Assembly: GCA_017302355.1 (NCBI GenBank)
Contig: JAFLDQ010000130.1
Coordinates: forward strand, 1-10,147
Source: Dechloromonas sp.
Lineage (GTDB): Bacteria > Pseudomonadota > Gammaproteobacteria > Burkholderiales > Rhodocyclaceae
Direction: 5' to 3'
Length of the DNA stretch: 10,147 nt
Position numbers and translations under genes: made by a program. The notes below the pieces were generated by a model. That model made no database searches, had not been told where the DNA came from, and saw only the letters and a list, made by a program, of their open reading frames with translations. Position 1 is the stretch's first letter, and each line of letters begins with the position of its first letter. Below, piece by piece: positions 1-6,236 of the stretch.

Positions 1-177
1 TATGGGGGCGTGGATACCTTGCTTGCCGTGGCAGAGAAATATGATATTGAATACTTTATCTTTGAACCCGATGGCAGGTTTAAAGAACTGACAGATTTTT
101 ACAATAACCCGCAAAAGTACGATCAACTCGAATTTTTGGGAGAAGTCAATGAGACGCGTATTTTCCGGTTTCGCTAA
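1..177 (+). CDS. 3' end of a membrane glycosyltransferase-like protein (partial)
   Basis: Frame 1 is open from the window edge to the TAA at 175-177 and encodes the last 58 residues of a protein that begins upstream. The piece opens with YGGVDTLLAVAEKY, continues through DIEYFIFEPDG and ends in TRIFRFR. A soluble alpha/beta tail of this kind, with a 'this residue is how long you have lived' beta strand followed by a final TRIFR strand, is common at the C-terminus of GT39/PMT-like GT-C proteins of Chloroflexota; that assignment rests on resemblance and on the next gene being of the same kind. The last 29 bases overlap the start of the next gene at 149, which suggests translational coupling in one operon. 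Base composition matches the left piece. The fold family is inferred because the catalytic N-terminal part is not visible. Confidence 0.6.
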   Translation, partial: YGGVDTLLAVAEKYDIEYFIFEPDGRFKELTDFYNNPQKYDQLEFLGEVNETRIFRFR

Positions 178-1633
178 TCCGCTATCGCGCCGCGACCTGA
201 TCGTGCTTGGCGTTGCCACTCTGATCGCCGGTATCATCTATCTGGTTGCCTGTCTACTCGTCTTTCGCATTGGCTTCCCGCTCGACGATACTTGGATTCA
301 TCTGACCTTTGCCCGCAACTTGGCACAGCATGGCGAGTGGTCATTCCGTTTAGGGATTCCGTCTGCTGGTTCCACTTCGCCGCTCTGGTCTGCTCTGCTC
401 GCGATCGGCTTTCTCATTAACCTCGAACCTTATATCTGGACTTACTTCCTCGGTCTACTCACCATGTGGGCATTGGGAGTCATCAGCGAAGTCACCGCGC
501 GTCGCCTCATTTCAACTTATCAACCGCGCCTGCCGTGGGTTGGCTTTTTCATCATCGTCGAATGGCATTTGCTTTGGGCTGCCATGTCTGGGATGGAAAC
601 CCTGCTGCATGGTTTGATTGCCACCACCATTCTTGCCGCGTTGATGATGAACTCGCGCCGCTATCTACCCTTGGGCTTGCTCACCGGTGTCAGTGTCTGG
701 GTGCGCCCCGACGGCTTGACTCTGCTGGGTCCGCTTGTCTTGGCAGTCATCCTTTTTGAGAAAGATACTCCAGCCCGTTTGCGGGGCTTATTGCAAGTCT
801 TCATCGGCTTTGGTGCGATCTTCTTCTTTTACTTACTCTTCAACTTGTTGATCGGCGATACGCCCATGCCGAATACTTTTTATGCCAAACAAGCCGAATA
901 TGCCGAGTGGCAGCAATTTCCCATTACGTACCGCTTGAGTGAACTTTTCCTGCAGTTACTGGTCGGACCATCTTTCTTGCTCATCCCCGGCATCATCATG
1001 TGGACTGTTAAATCCATACAAACTCGTTCTTGGGGTAGCTTGCTCGCCTTAACCTGGTCAGTGGGATATATGTTGCTTTACCTTATGCGCTTGCCCGTCT
1101 ATCAGCATGGTCGCTATATTATGCCCGCCATGCCGATTTTCTTCCTGATCGGCATCCTTGCCGTAGTCGAGTTTTCATCTGCTAAAACATTTGGGCGATA
1201 TCAGTGGCTTGCCACAACGTCGTGGAATATGAGTCTCACGATGGTCACGCTTCTTTTTGTGGTCCTCGGGGCGCGTGCCTTTGCACGTGATGTCGCCTTT
1301 ATCGAGCAGGAAATGGTCGCCACCGCCAAGTGGGTCTTTACCAACCTTCCACCCGATGCGGTCTTGGCTGTCCATGATATCGGGGCGCTTGGCTACTTCG
1401 ACGATCATGTTTTGATCGACTTGGCGGGATTGATCACGCCGGAAGTGATTCCTTTCATCCGCGACGAGGAACGCCTGACAGTCTATCTTAATGAAAAAGA
1501 GGCAGATTATCTAGTCGCTTTTTCTGACCTCTACCCAGCCATGATCGTCGGTAAGGCAGTGGATTTTGAGACCAACGGCACGATTGCTGCTGAAATGGGA
1601 GACGTTCGTCTGACAGTCTATCGTTGGAAATGA
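149..1633 (+). CDS. GT-C-fold membrane glycosyltransferase, GT39/ArnT-like
   Basis: This 494-residue protein has many membrane spans. An N-terminal span (about 17-39) is followed by an extracytoplasmic loop holding the acidic pair D46-D47 in PLDDTWI, the position of the catalytic Asp in GT-C enzymes that use lipid-phosphate-linked sugars. Other family-type motifs are STSPLW (75-80), VRPDG (185-189) and GRYIMP (321-326). A soluble tail (about 380-494) contains HDIGALGYF and DLAGLI, usual in this group. It probably moves a sugar from a polyprenyl-phosphate donor to an acceptor outside the membrane; donor and acceptor cannot be read from the sequence. The ATG at 149 is preceded by GGGAGAAG (138-145) at good spacing and overlaps the previous gene by 29 bases, so the two are likely coupled. 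Family is fairly secure, specificity unknown. Confidence 0.8.
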   Translation: MRRVFSGFANPLSRRDLIVLGVATLIAGIIYLVACLLVFRIGFPLDDTWIHLTFARNLAQHGEWSFRLGIPSAGSTSPLWSALLAIGFLINLEPYIWTYFLGLLTMWALGVISEVTARRLISTYQPRLPWVGFFIIVEWHLLWAAMSGMETLLHGLIATTILAALMMNSRRYLPLGLLTGVSVWVRPDGLTLLGPLVLAVILFEKDTPARLRGLLQVFIGFGAIFFFYLLFNLLIGDTPMPNTFYAKQAEYAEWQQFPITYRLSELFLQLLVGPSFLLIPGIIMWTVKSIQTRSWGSLLALTWSVGYMLLYLMRLPVYQHGRYIMPAMPIFFLIGILAVVEFSSAKTFGRYQWLATTSWNMSLTMVTLLFVVLGARAFARDVAFIEQEMVATAKWVFTNLPPDAVLAVHDIGALGYFDDHVLIDLAGLITPEVIPFIRDEERLTVYLNEKEADYLVAFSDLYPAMIVGKAVDFETNGTIAAEMGDVRLTVYRWK

Positions 1634-1643
1634 GAGAATGGGT

Positions 1644-1649
1644 TAAAAT
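1644..1649 (+). promoter_or_regulatory. Possible -10 box (TAAAAT) before the response regulator
   Basis: The 66-base gap between the glycosyltransferase stop and the ATG at 1700 contains TTAAAATA, giving a TAAAAT hexamer that ends six bases before an ATG at 1656. A transcript starting seven bases downstream would begin on that ATG, i.e. be leaderless. I see no convincing -35 box: TTGGAA at 1624-1629 leaves only 14 bases between the boxes. This is a weak prediction from sequence only. Confidence 0.3.
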
Positions 1650-1655
1650 ACAGGC

Positions 1656-1703
1656 ATGCTCGAAGAAAAATCCAGACAAAAGAGAGATTGGGCATTGGAA
1701 TGA
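1656..1703 (+). CDS. Possible 15-codon leader ORF overlapping the response regulator start
   Basis: ATG at 1656 opens a short frame encoding MLEEKSRQKRDWALE, and its TGA (1701-1703) overlaps the ATG at 1700 of the response regulator as ATGA. Neither regulator start has a strong Shine-Dalgarno sequence, so coupling from this short frame would explain how the ATG at 1700 is reached. The first bases of the frame would also be the 5' end of an mRNA made from the TAAAAT box just upstream. The peptide is charged and resembles no leader peptide I know; it may simply be chance. Existence of the frame is certain, its use is a guess. Confidence 0.3.
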   Translation: MLEEKSRQKRDWALE

Positions 1704-2395
1704 ATCAAATTACATTGCTAATTGTGGACGATCACCCGCTTTTCCGGCAGGGTGTAGTGGATGCACTTTCACTGGAGACCGACATGCGGGTCATTGCCCA
1801 GTCTGCGACCGGGGATGAAGCGCTGGAACTGATCCGCTCGAAGAAGCCGAATGTTGCCATTCTGGATGTGAATTTGCCTGGCATGAATGGGCAGCAGATC
1901 ACTCATCTGGTCGCACAAGATAAGACCACAACCCGCATCATCTTGATGACAGGCTATGACGATATCGAACAGGCTATTCATGCGGCACTTGCAGGTGCGC
2001 ATGGCTATTGCTCAAAAGATATCGAACCTCAGAATTTATCCCGCATTATTCGCGAAGTGGCAGAAGGCAAGTTTGTTTTTGCCAATAATGTATTTACCCG
2101 CCGCGAACTTGAATTGTGGGTGGAAGAAAGCATGGAAGGCGCACGCCGTTCCTATAGTGAACCCGGTGCTCCTTTCCATCCATTGTCTGACCGTGAGATG
2201 GAAGTGTTGGCGTGTGTGGTACGCGGTATGAGTAATAAAGAAATCGCCACATTGCTGGGCATCAGTCATCAGACCGTTAAGAATCATGTCACCGCGATTC
2301 TCCGCAAATTTGGCGTGGAAGACCGCACACAGGCAGTTGTGTACGCCCTCAAGCGCGGCTGGGTGACCTTAAGAGATACCGACATTCGATCGTAG
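1700..2395 (+). CDS. NarL/FixJ-type (LuxR-family) DNA-binding response regulator
   Basis: This is a two-domain response regulator of 231 residues from the ATG at 1700. The receiver domain (about 4-120) has the acidic pair D10-D11 in IVDDHPLFRQG, the phosphoacceptor D56 in AILDVNLPGMNG, T84 and K106, so every residue needed for phosphorylation is present. A linker of about 40 residues leads to a GerE/LuxR helix-turn-helix (about 160-222) with LSDREMEVL, NKEIA, and the recognition helix in ISHQTVKNHV. It should act in the cytoplasm as a transcription factor switched by a histidine kinase that is not in this window. An upstream TTG at 1688 would add four residues (MGIG); I prefer 1700 because the sequence from MNQITLLIVDD fits the normal family start. 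The target genes are unknown. It is the last intact gene of the left piece. Confidence 0.9.
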   Translation: MNQITLLIVDDHPLFRQGVVDALSLETDMRVIAQSATGDEALELIRSKKPNVAILDVNLPGMNGQQITHLVAQDKTTTRIILMTGYDDIEQAIHAALAGAHGYCSKDIEPQNLSRIIREVAEGKFVFANNVFTRRELELWVEESMEGARRSYSEPGAPFHPLSDREMEVLACVVRGMSNKEIATLLGISHQTVKNHVTAILRKFGVEDRTQAVVYALKRGWVTLRDTDIRS

Positions 2396-2412
2396 GAGTT
2401 TTGCATGTCTGA
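2394..2412 (+). promoter_or_regulatory. Ribosome binding site and start of a gene cut off by the junction
   Basis: AGGAG at 2394-2398 overlaps the stop codon of the response regulator and lies six bases before ATG at 2405, a textbook start for a next operon gene. The reading frame from this ATG begins Met-Ser-Glu-Asp but from about the fifth codon it only reads the fructosamine kinase DNA out of frame, producing an arginine-rich, low-quality peptide. The likely reading is that a real left-hand gene began here and its body has been replaced by foreign sequence. Confidence 0.6.
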
Positions 2413-2422
2413 GGATGGCACC
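2408..2422. other. Junction between two unrelated genomes (probable chimeric contig)
   Basis: To the left, genes are of middling GC with A/T-tolerant third positions; from here rightward the DNA is strongly GC-rich with G/C third positions, and the change is abrupt rather than graded. The break lies between a start codon with its own ribosome binding site (2405) and codons that already match the interior of fructosamine kinase (HRTTARAHGW begins at 2419). The kinase frame is closed by TGA at 2410-2412, so the break is placed at roughly 2410-2420. No insertion sequence, tRNA or direct repeat is visible at the edge. Confidence 0.8.
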
Positions 2423-2955
2423 GGACCACGGCGCGGGCGCACGGCTGGCGCCGCGACAACACGATCGGCACGACGCCGCAGGATAACGCGTGGACCGGTG
2501 ACTGGGCGACTTTCTTTCGCGACCGGCGCATCGCGCCGCAGCTCGCGCTCGCGGCGCGCCACGGCCACGGCGGGCGGCTGCAGCGCGACGGCGAAAGGCT
2601 GCTCGCGGCGATTCCGGCGCTGCTCGCCGGCCACGCGCCCGTGCCATCGCTGCTGCACGGCGACCTCTGGCCGGGCAACGCGGCGCGGCTCGCGTCGGGC
2701 GAGCCGGTGATCTTCGACCCTGCGGTTTATTTCGGCGACCGCGAAACCGATCTCGCGATGACGGAGCTCTTCGCCGGCTTCGGCGCCGACTTCCACGCCG
2801 CCTATGCGGAAATGTGGCCGCTCGCCCAAGGGTACGCGACCCGCCGCACCTTGTACAACCTCTACCACGTGCTGAACCATCTCAACCTGTTCGGCGGCGG
2901 CTATCGGGCGCAGGCCGAGGCGATGATCGCAAGCCTTCTGGCGAGCGTCCGCTGA
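2413..2955 (+). CDS. Fructosamine kinase family protein, N-terminally truncated
   Basis: The in-frame stretch from 2413 to the TGA at 2953-2955 gives 180 residues matching the C-terminal two thirds of the fructosamine/ketosamine-3-kinase family (E. coli YniA type, usually about 290 residues). Visible motifs are RRDNTIGTTPQ near residues 13-23, the DW...F..RRIAPQL block, the catalytic loop LLHGDLWPGN (80-89, with D84 and N89), the metal-binding IFDP (100-103) and GDRETDLAM (108-116). The end LFGGGY..QA is also typical. The ATP-binding N-lobe is missing: a TGA at 2410-2412 closes the frame and the first usable start is GTG at 2641, which would begin just before the catalytic loop. The whole enzyme phosphorylates sugars attached to protein amines so that they fall off. 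This copy could not work; the truncation coincides with the junction, so the intact gene probably exists elsewhere. Confidence 0.85.
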   Translation, partial: GWHRTTARAHGWRRDNTIGTTPQDNAWTGDWATFFRDRRIAPQLALAARHGHGGRLQRDGERLLAAIPALLAGHAPVPSLLHGDLWPGNAARLASGEPVIFDPAVYFGDRETDLAMTELFAGFGADFHAAYAEMWPLAQGYATRRTLYNLYHVLNHLNLFGGGYRAQAEAMIASLLASVR

Positions 2956-2987
2956 GACCGGAACGGCACCCCGCCAACTGCCATCGT

Positions 2988-3017
2988 CAGCCGCGAATAC
3001 CCTGCCCCCTGCGGCTG
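2988..3017. terminator. Possible shared hairpin between convergent genes
   Basis: CAGCCGC (2988-2994) and GCGGCTG (3011-3017) form a perfect seven-base inverted repeat with a 16-base loop, in the 76-base gap between the kinase remnant (+) and the hydrolase pair (-). The position suits a two-way terminator, but there is no run of T on either side and the loop is large, so this is a weak call in GC-rich DNA. Confidence 0.25.
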
Positions 3018-3031
3018 CCCGCCCGTTACCG

Positions 3032-3799
3032 TCAGAATCCGCGCAACTGCCTGACGAAGCCATCGACCGCGCCAAGCACCGCCGCCGGCTGATCGCGGTG
3101 CGGCGAGTGGCCGCAGGCCGGCAGCTTGAGCAGGGTCGCGCCGGCCACCCGTTCGCCGATCACCTCGATCTGACGCATCGTCGCGTACTCGTCGTCCTCG
3201 CCCTGGATCGCCAGCACCGGGCAGCGGATCGCCGGCAGGTATTCCTCGATGTTCCAGGCGCGGAACGCGGGCGACAGCCAGGTTTCGTTCCACTCGGCGA
3301 ACACCCGCGCCGTATCGGCATGGTAGCGCCCCAGCTTCCGCGGCAGGTCGCTTGCGGTCCACGCCTCGCGGGCAGCCGAAATGCCGGCCAGCGTGATTTC
3401 CTCGACGAATTCGTGCGGGGCCATGACGATCACCCCGAGCGGCGCTTCGGGAAAGGCGCCGGCGAAGATCAGCGCGATGCTGGCGCCGTCGCTGTGCCCG
3501 AACAACAGCGGGCGCTCGACACCGATTTCCGCGAGCAGCGCGGGCAGCGCCTCCAGCGCCTCGCGGTGCATGTAGCGCGGCGTGCGCGCTTCCGCATAGG
3601 GCTGCGAATGGCCGTAGCCGGCGCGCGACCAGACAATCACGCGGCAGCCGGTGACCGCCGCCACGCGCTCGGGAAAGTGCCGCCACATGGCGACGCAGCC
3701 GAGGCCTTCGTGCAGCATGAGGATGGCCGGCAGGCCGGGACGATGCGCCGGATGCTCGACGTATTCAAGCCGGCAGCCGGCAACGGCGAGATGCCTCAC
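3032..3799 (-). CDS. Alpha/beta-fold hydrolase (second gene of a coupled pair)
   Basis: This 255-residue cytoplasmic protein is a complete alpha/beta hydrolase. The oxyanion-loop motif is HEGLG (30-34), the nucleophile elbow is GHSDG (101-105, Ser103), the acid is D202 or D203 in IQGEDDEYA and the base is His231 in CGHSPH. A cap region lies between about 128 and 190. The HEGLG form and the GHSDG elbow are found in many proteobacterial ester or thioester hydrolases, but the substrate cannot be told. The start is GTG at 3799; it overlaps the TGA of the upstream hydrolase as GTGA, so translation is almost surely coupled and the pair forms one operon. No ribosome binding site is needed beyond that coupling. 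The two hydrolases are clearly different in motif sequence, so they are not a recent duplication. Confidence 0.88.
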   Translation of the reverse strand: MRHLAVAGCRLEYVEHPAHRPGLPAILMLHEGLGCVAMWRHFPERVAAVTGCRVIVWSRAGYGHSQPYAEARTPRYMHREALEALPALLAEIGVERPLLFGHSDGASIALIFAGAFPEAPLGVIVMAPHEFVEEITLAGISAAREAWTASDLPRKLGRYHADTARVFAEWNETWLSPAFRAWNIEEYLPAIRCPVLAIQGEDDEYATMRQIEVIGERVAGATLLKLPACGHSPHRDQPAAVLGAVDGFVRQLRGF

Positions 3800-4650
3800 G
3801 ACGCCAGCAGGAAGTCCCGCGCCAACGCGATCTGGTCGTCACGCAGGAACATCGGCGCATGGCCGACGCCGGGGATTTCGGCCAGTCTTGCCCGTGGACC
3901 GCGCTCGCCCATCCGTTGCCATGTCTCGCGCGTCAGCAGGTCGGATTCGGCGCCGCGCAGGACCAGCGTCGGACACTGGATCCGGTCGTACACCGGCCAC
4001 AGGTCGATCGGCTCGCCGGAAAACGCGGCCTTGAACGGCGCCGCGATCAGCGGATCGTAGACGAAGCCCCAGCGCCCGTCGGGGCGCTGCCCGACGGCGT
4101 ATTCGGTCAGATGCCGCCACTGCACCTCGTCGAGCTGGCCAAACGGCGCACCGATGACCTGGATGTAGGCCTGCGCCTCGTCGAAGGTCGCCCAGGTCGG
4201 ATCGGTGCCGACATAGGTTGCGATGCGCTCCAGCGATTCGCTGGTGATGACCGGACCGACATCGTTGAGCAGCAGCCGGCGCACCGGCGTGTCGTCCTGG
4301 GCGGCCAGCGCCATGCCGATCATCCCGCCCATCGAGGTGCCGAGCCAATCCACGCTGTCGACATCGAGGCGGGCGATCAGCGTCACCATGTCTGCGACGT
4401 ACTGTGGAATGGCGTATCCGGACGGGTCGCGCAGCCTGCCGCTGCGGCCGCGCCCGACCACATCCGGACAGACCACGCGGAAATCCGCCGCCAGCGCCTG
4501 CGCCAGCATGTCGAAATCCCGTCCGTTGCGGGTCAGGCCATGGACACAGACGAGAACGCGCGGATTGTCGCGGTCCCCCCATTCCGTATAGGCCATGCGG
4601 TGCAGCCCCGCGGGACTGACGCATTGCACCCTGAGTTGTCTGAATTGCAT
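3796..4650 (-). CDS. Alpha/beta-fold hydrolase (first gene of a coupled pair)
   Basis: The protein has 284 residues from the ATG at 4650. This start is chosen because a perfect AGGAGG (4657-4662) lies six bases upstream and because the longer frame, open back to 4890, adds 80 residues of non-homologous arginine-rich sequence. The fold is shown by VCVHGLTRNGRDFD (oxyanion loop, about 35-47), PDVVGRGRSG (62-71), the nucleophile elbow GTSMGG (104-109, Ser106), acid D237 in GAESDLL, and His264 in VGHAP. A cap domain spans about 133-215. HGLTRNGRDFD and GTSMGG are typical of a common betaproteobacterial hydrolase group without a settled substrate. There is no signal peptide, so it is cytoplasmic. 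Downstream it is joined by a four-base overlap to a second hydrolase. Upstream is the divergent region shared with the permease gene. Confidence 0.9.
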   Translation of the reverse strand: MQFRQLRVQCVSPAGLHRMAYTEWGDRDNPRVLVCVHGLTRNGRDFDMLAQALAADFRVVCPDVVGRGRSGRLRDPSGYAIPQYVADMVTLIARLDVDSVDWLGTSMGGMIGMALAAQDDTPVRRLLLNDVGPVITSESLERIATYVGTDPTWATFDEAQAYIQVIGAPFGQLDEVQWRHLTEYAVGQRPDGRWGFVYDPLIAAPFKAAFSGEPIDLWPVYDRIQCPTLVLRGAESDLLTRETWQRMGERGPRARLAEIPGVGHAPMFLRDDQIALARDFLLAS

Positions 4651-4653
4651 GTC

Positions 4654-4690
4654 TTTCCTCCTGAAACGCGAATGTATCACCAGCCGTGGC
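4654..4690 (-). repeat. Leader element, copy 1 (5' region of the hydrolase pair)
   Basis: Read on the - strand this stretch contains GGTGATACATT, a short GC spacer and CAGGAGGAAA, ending just before the ATG at 4650. It aligns without gaps to 8247-8283 with 31 of 37 bases identical, including an 11-base and a 10-base perfect block. TGATACATT looks like an extended -10 promoter box (TGn followed by TACATT), which would give a 5' leader of about 20 bases; this is inference. The same TGA that ends comEC in the second copy is also present here, in frame with a short His-Gly-Trp reading. Confidence 0.65.
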
Positions 4691-4882
4691 GGCCGTGGCG
4701 ATGTGCGGACGCAGCTTTCCCTGTTCATCTTGTCGCCCGCGAACGGCGGCGTCGCGCTCGGGCCGCGCATGTCTTTGTCAAAACACCACAGTACACGGCG
4801 AAAAACCGCCCGAATCGCCGATTGGCGCGCGATTGCGGGGCTGCCGCATGCTAATGTTGCGCTCGATTTTTTCCGGCCGCGC

Positions 4883-4911
4883 CCTGTCACGAGCGCCCGT
4901 AACGTGACAGG
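4883..4911 (+). promoter_or_regulatory. Perfect 9-base inverted repeat at the permease ribosome binding site
   Basis: CCTGTCACG (4883-4891) and CGTGACAGG (4903-4911) are exact inverted copies separated by 11 bases, ending 15 bases before the permease ATG at 4927. The right arm runs directly into AAAGGG, so the AGGAAAGGG ribosome binding region is partly inside the stem. It could be an operator for a dimeric repressor (TGTCAC..GTGACA symmetry) or an RNA hairpin that hides the ribosome binding site. The regulator is unknown. Confidence 0.5.
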
Positions 4912-4926
4912 AAAGGGTCATCGTCC

Positions 4927-6213
4927 ATGCGCAAACACCTGAACACCTTCTCCGCCACCTTCCTGATCGTCGCCAGCATGCTTGGCACGGGCATCCTCAC
5001 CACCACCGGGATCATGTTGTCGCTGCTCAAGGCGCCGTGGGCGGTGCTCGGGGTCTGGGTGGCCGGCGGCATCCTCGCCTGGATCGGCGCCTGGTGCTAT
5101 GGCGAACTGGCGCGCAGCATGCCGCGCAATGGCGGCGAAGCGACGATCCTGCGCGAACTTTTCTCGCCGACCCTGGGCGAAGTCGCCGGCTGGACCTCTT
5201 TCGTGGTGGCCTTCGCGGCGGGGAATGCCGCTTCCTCGCTGGCGCTCGCCGCCTATCTCGGCGAGGCCCTGCCTGGGGTGAGCCTGCGTCCGGAACTCGT
5301 GGCGTGTACGGCCCTGCTGCTGGTGACCGGGCTGCATGGCCTGCTCGGGCCGACGGCCGTGCGCGTCCAGACCATGCTGGCGGCGGCGAAGTTCTCGCTG
5401 CTGGCGGGGTTGACCCTTTACGGCATCTTCCTTGTCGCGCCGGCCGTCGCGAACCAGACCGCCGGCTCCGCGCCGGTCAGCCAGGCGACCGGATTCGGCG
5501 CCCCCTGGGGTCTCGCGATGATGCTGGTGATGTTTGCCTACAGCGGCTGGAACGCGGCGATCTATGTCGCCGGTGAAATCCACGATCCGGCGCGCAACGT
5601 GCGCCGCGCCATGATGCTGGGCACGACCATCATCATGCTGCTGTACGTGGCGATCAATGCCGTCCTGCTGACCCACCTGCCGGCGCAGGAGCTCGACGGC
5701 GTCGGCCCGGTGATCGCGGTGCTGGTCAAGCATCTCTTTGGCGCCCAGGCTTCGGCGGTGTTTTCCGGACTGGTGGCCTTCGCCCTGCTGTCATCGCTCG
5801 GCGTGTCGGCGTTTCTCGGGCCGCGCGTGCTCGCCACCATGCTCGGCTGGTTCGGCAAGGCCGGCGGCGGCGAGGGCGTGCCGGCGGCGGTGACGCCGCG
5901 GCTGGTCTGGCTGCAGGCGGCGCTGTCCATCGCCATGGTGCTGACCGGCTCGTTCGTACAGATCCTGACCGTCATGGGTTTCCTGCTGGGTCTGTTCCCG
6001 ATCCTCTGCGTTCTCGGTCTGTACCGGCGCAGTTGCGACCTTCAAGGCCGGCCGCTGATGCTGGTTCGCTACGTCCTTGCCCCGTTGTTCGTCGGGGTAT
6101 CGACGGTGGTGCTGGTCCTTGGCGCGGCGCAGAGTCCGCGGGAAGTGGGCATCGCGCTGGCGCTGGTCGGGCTGTTCTTCCTCGCGCGCGTCGGCATGCG
6201 CCGCTTCGTCTGA
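4927..6213 (+). CDS. APC-superfamily amino-acid permease
   Basis: This 428-residue protein has about twelve membrane spans (roughly 11-31, 36-57, 86-112, 122-142, 152-172, 190-212, 229-250, 277-300, 325-346, 347-366, 382-402 and 406-422), the normal layout for amino acid-polyamine-organocation transporters. The unwound first helix shows the substrate-binding GTGILTTTG (20-28); the YGELARSMPRNGGE loop (58-71) and the YSGWNAAIYVAGEIHDPARN block (205-224) are family hallmarks. It should carry an amino acid or amine across the inner membrane; the substrate and whether it imports or exports cannot be read. At 428 residues it is at the short end of the family. The ATG at 4927 is preceded by AGGAAAGGG (4909-4917) whose first bases are in a 9-base inverted repeat, so uptake may be tightly controlled. 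The next gene follows after 23 bases. Confidence 0.88.
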   Translation: MRKHLNTFSATFLIVASMLGTGILTTTGIMLSLLKAPWAVLGVWVAGGILAWIGAWCYGELARSMPRNGGEATILRELFSPTLGEVAGWTSFVVAFAAGNAASSLALAAYLGEALPGVSLRPELVACTALLLVTGLHGLLGPTAVRVQTMLAAAKFSLLAGLTLYGIFLVAPAVANQTAGSAPVSQATGFGAPWGLAMMLVMFAYSGWNAAIYVAGEIHDPARNVRRAMMLGTTIIMLLYVAINAVLLTHLPAQELDGVGPVIAVLVKHLFGAQASAVFSGLVAFALLSSLGVSAFLGPRVLATMLGWFGKAGGGEGVPAAVTPRLVWLQAALSIAMVLTGSFVQILTVMGFLLGLFPILCVLGLYRRSCDLQGRPLMLVRYVLAPLFVGVSTVVLVLGAAQSPREVGIALALVGLFFLARVGMRRFV

Positions 6214-6236
6214 AATCATCCTTGCGGATACGCGCC

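Larger units (their letters stand above)
4651..4926. promoter_or_regulatory. Divergent control region, hydrolase pair / permease
   Basis: These 276 bases separate two genes transcribed away from each other and must hold both promoters. The left end is leader element copy 1 with the AGGAGG site for the hydrolases. The middle holds A/T-richer patches that are the only ones in the neighbourhood: TTTGTCAAAACACCACAG around 4774-4791, AAAAACC around 4800, TGCTAATGT (4849-4857, a weak extended -10 candidate for the permease) and a run of six T around 4867-4872. The right end holds the inverted repeat described separately. I could not find a pair of well-spaced -35 and -10 boxes. Confidence 0.55.

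Noticed and set aside
2405..2710. 101-codon frame starting at ATG 2405
   Set aside because: The start signal is convincing but the body is the kinase DNA read out of frame, giving an Arg/Ser/Thr-rich peptide; I kept only the start signal as a feature.
2284..3075. A 263-codon open frame on the - strand that crosses the junction
   Set aside because: It runs antisense to the end of the response regulator and the whole kinase remnant, has arginine/alanine-rich composition without domains, and crosses two unrelated genomes; it is a GC-driven shadow.
3098..4060. Long + strand open frame opposite the hydrolase pair
   Set aside because: The - strand frames carry complete catalytic motifs and a strong ribosome binding site; the + frame is rich in Arg, Gly and Ala with no recognisable domain.
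3859..4854. 331-codon + strand open frame opposite the first hydrolase
   Set aside because: Mirror frame of a real alpha/beta hydrolase gene in GC-rich DNA, without motifs or a ribosome binding site.
4651..4890. 80-residue N-terminal extension of the first hydrolase
   Set aside because: The extension is not homologous to the family and the AGGAGG site fixes the start at 4650.
4918..5733. 271-codon - strand frame within the permease gene
   Set aside because: Very rich in Arg, Gln, His and Gly, as expected from the reverse strand of a hydrophobic membrane protein gene.
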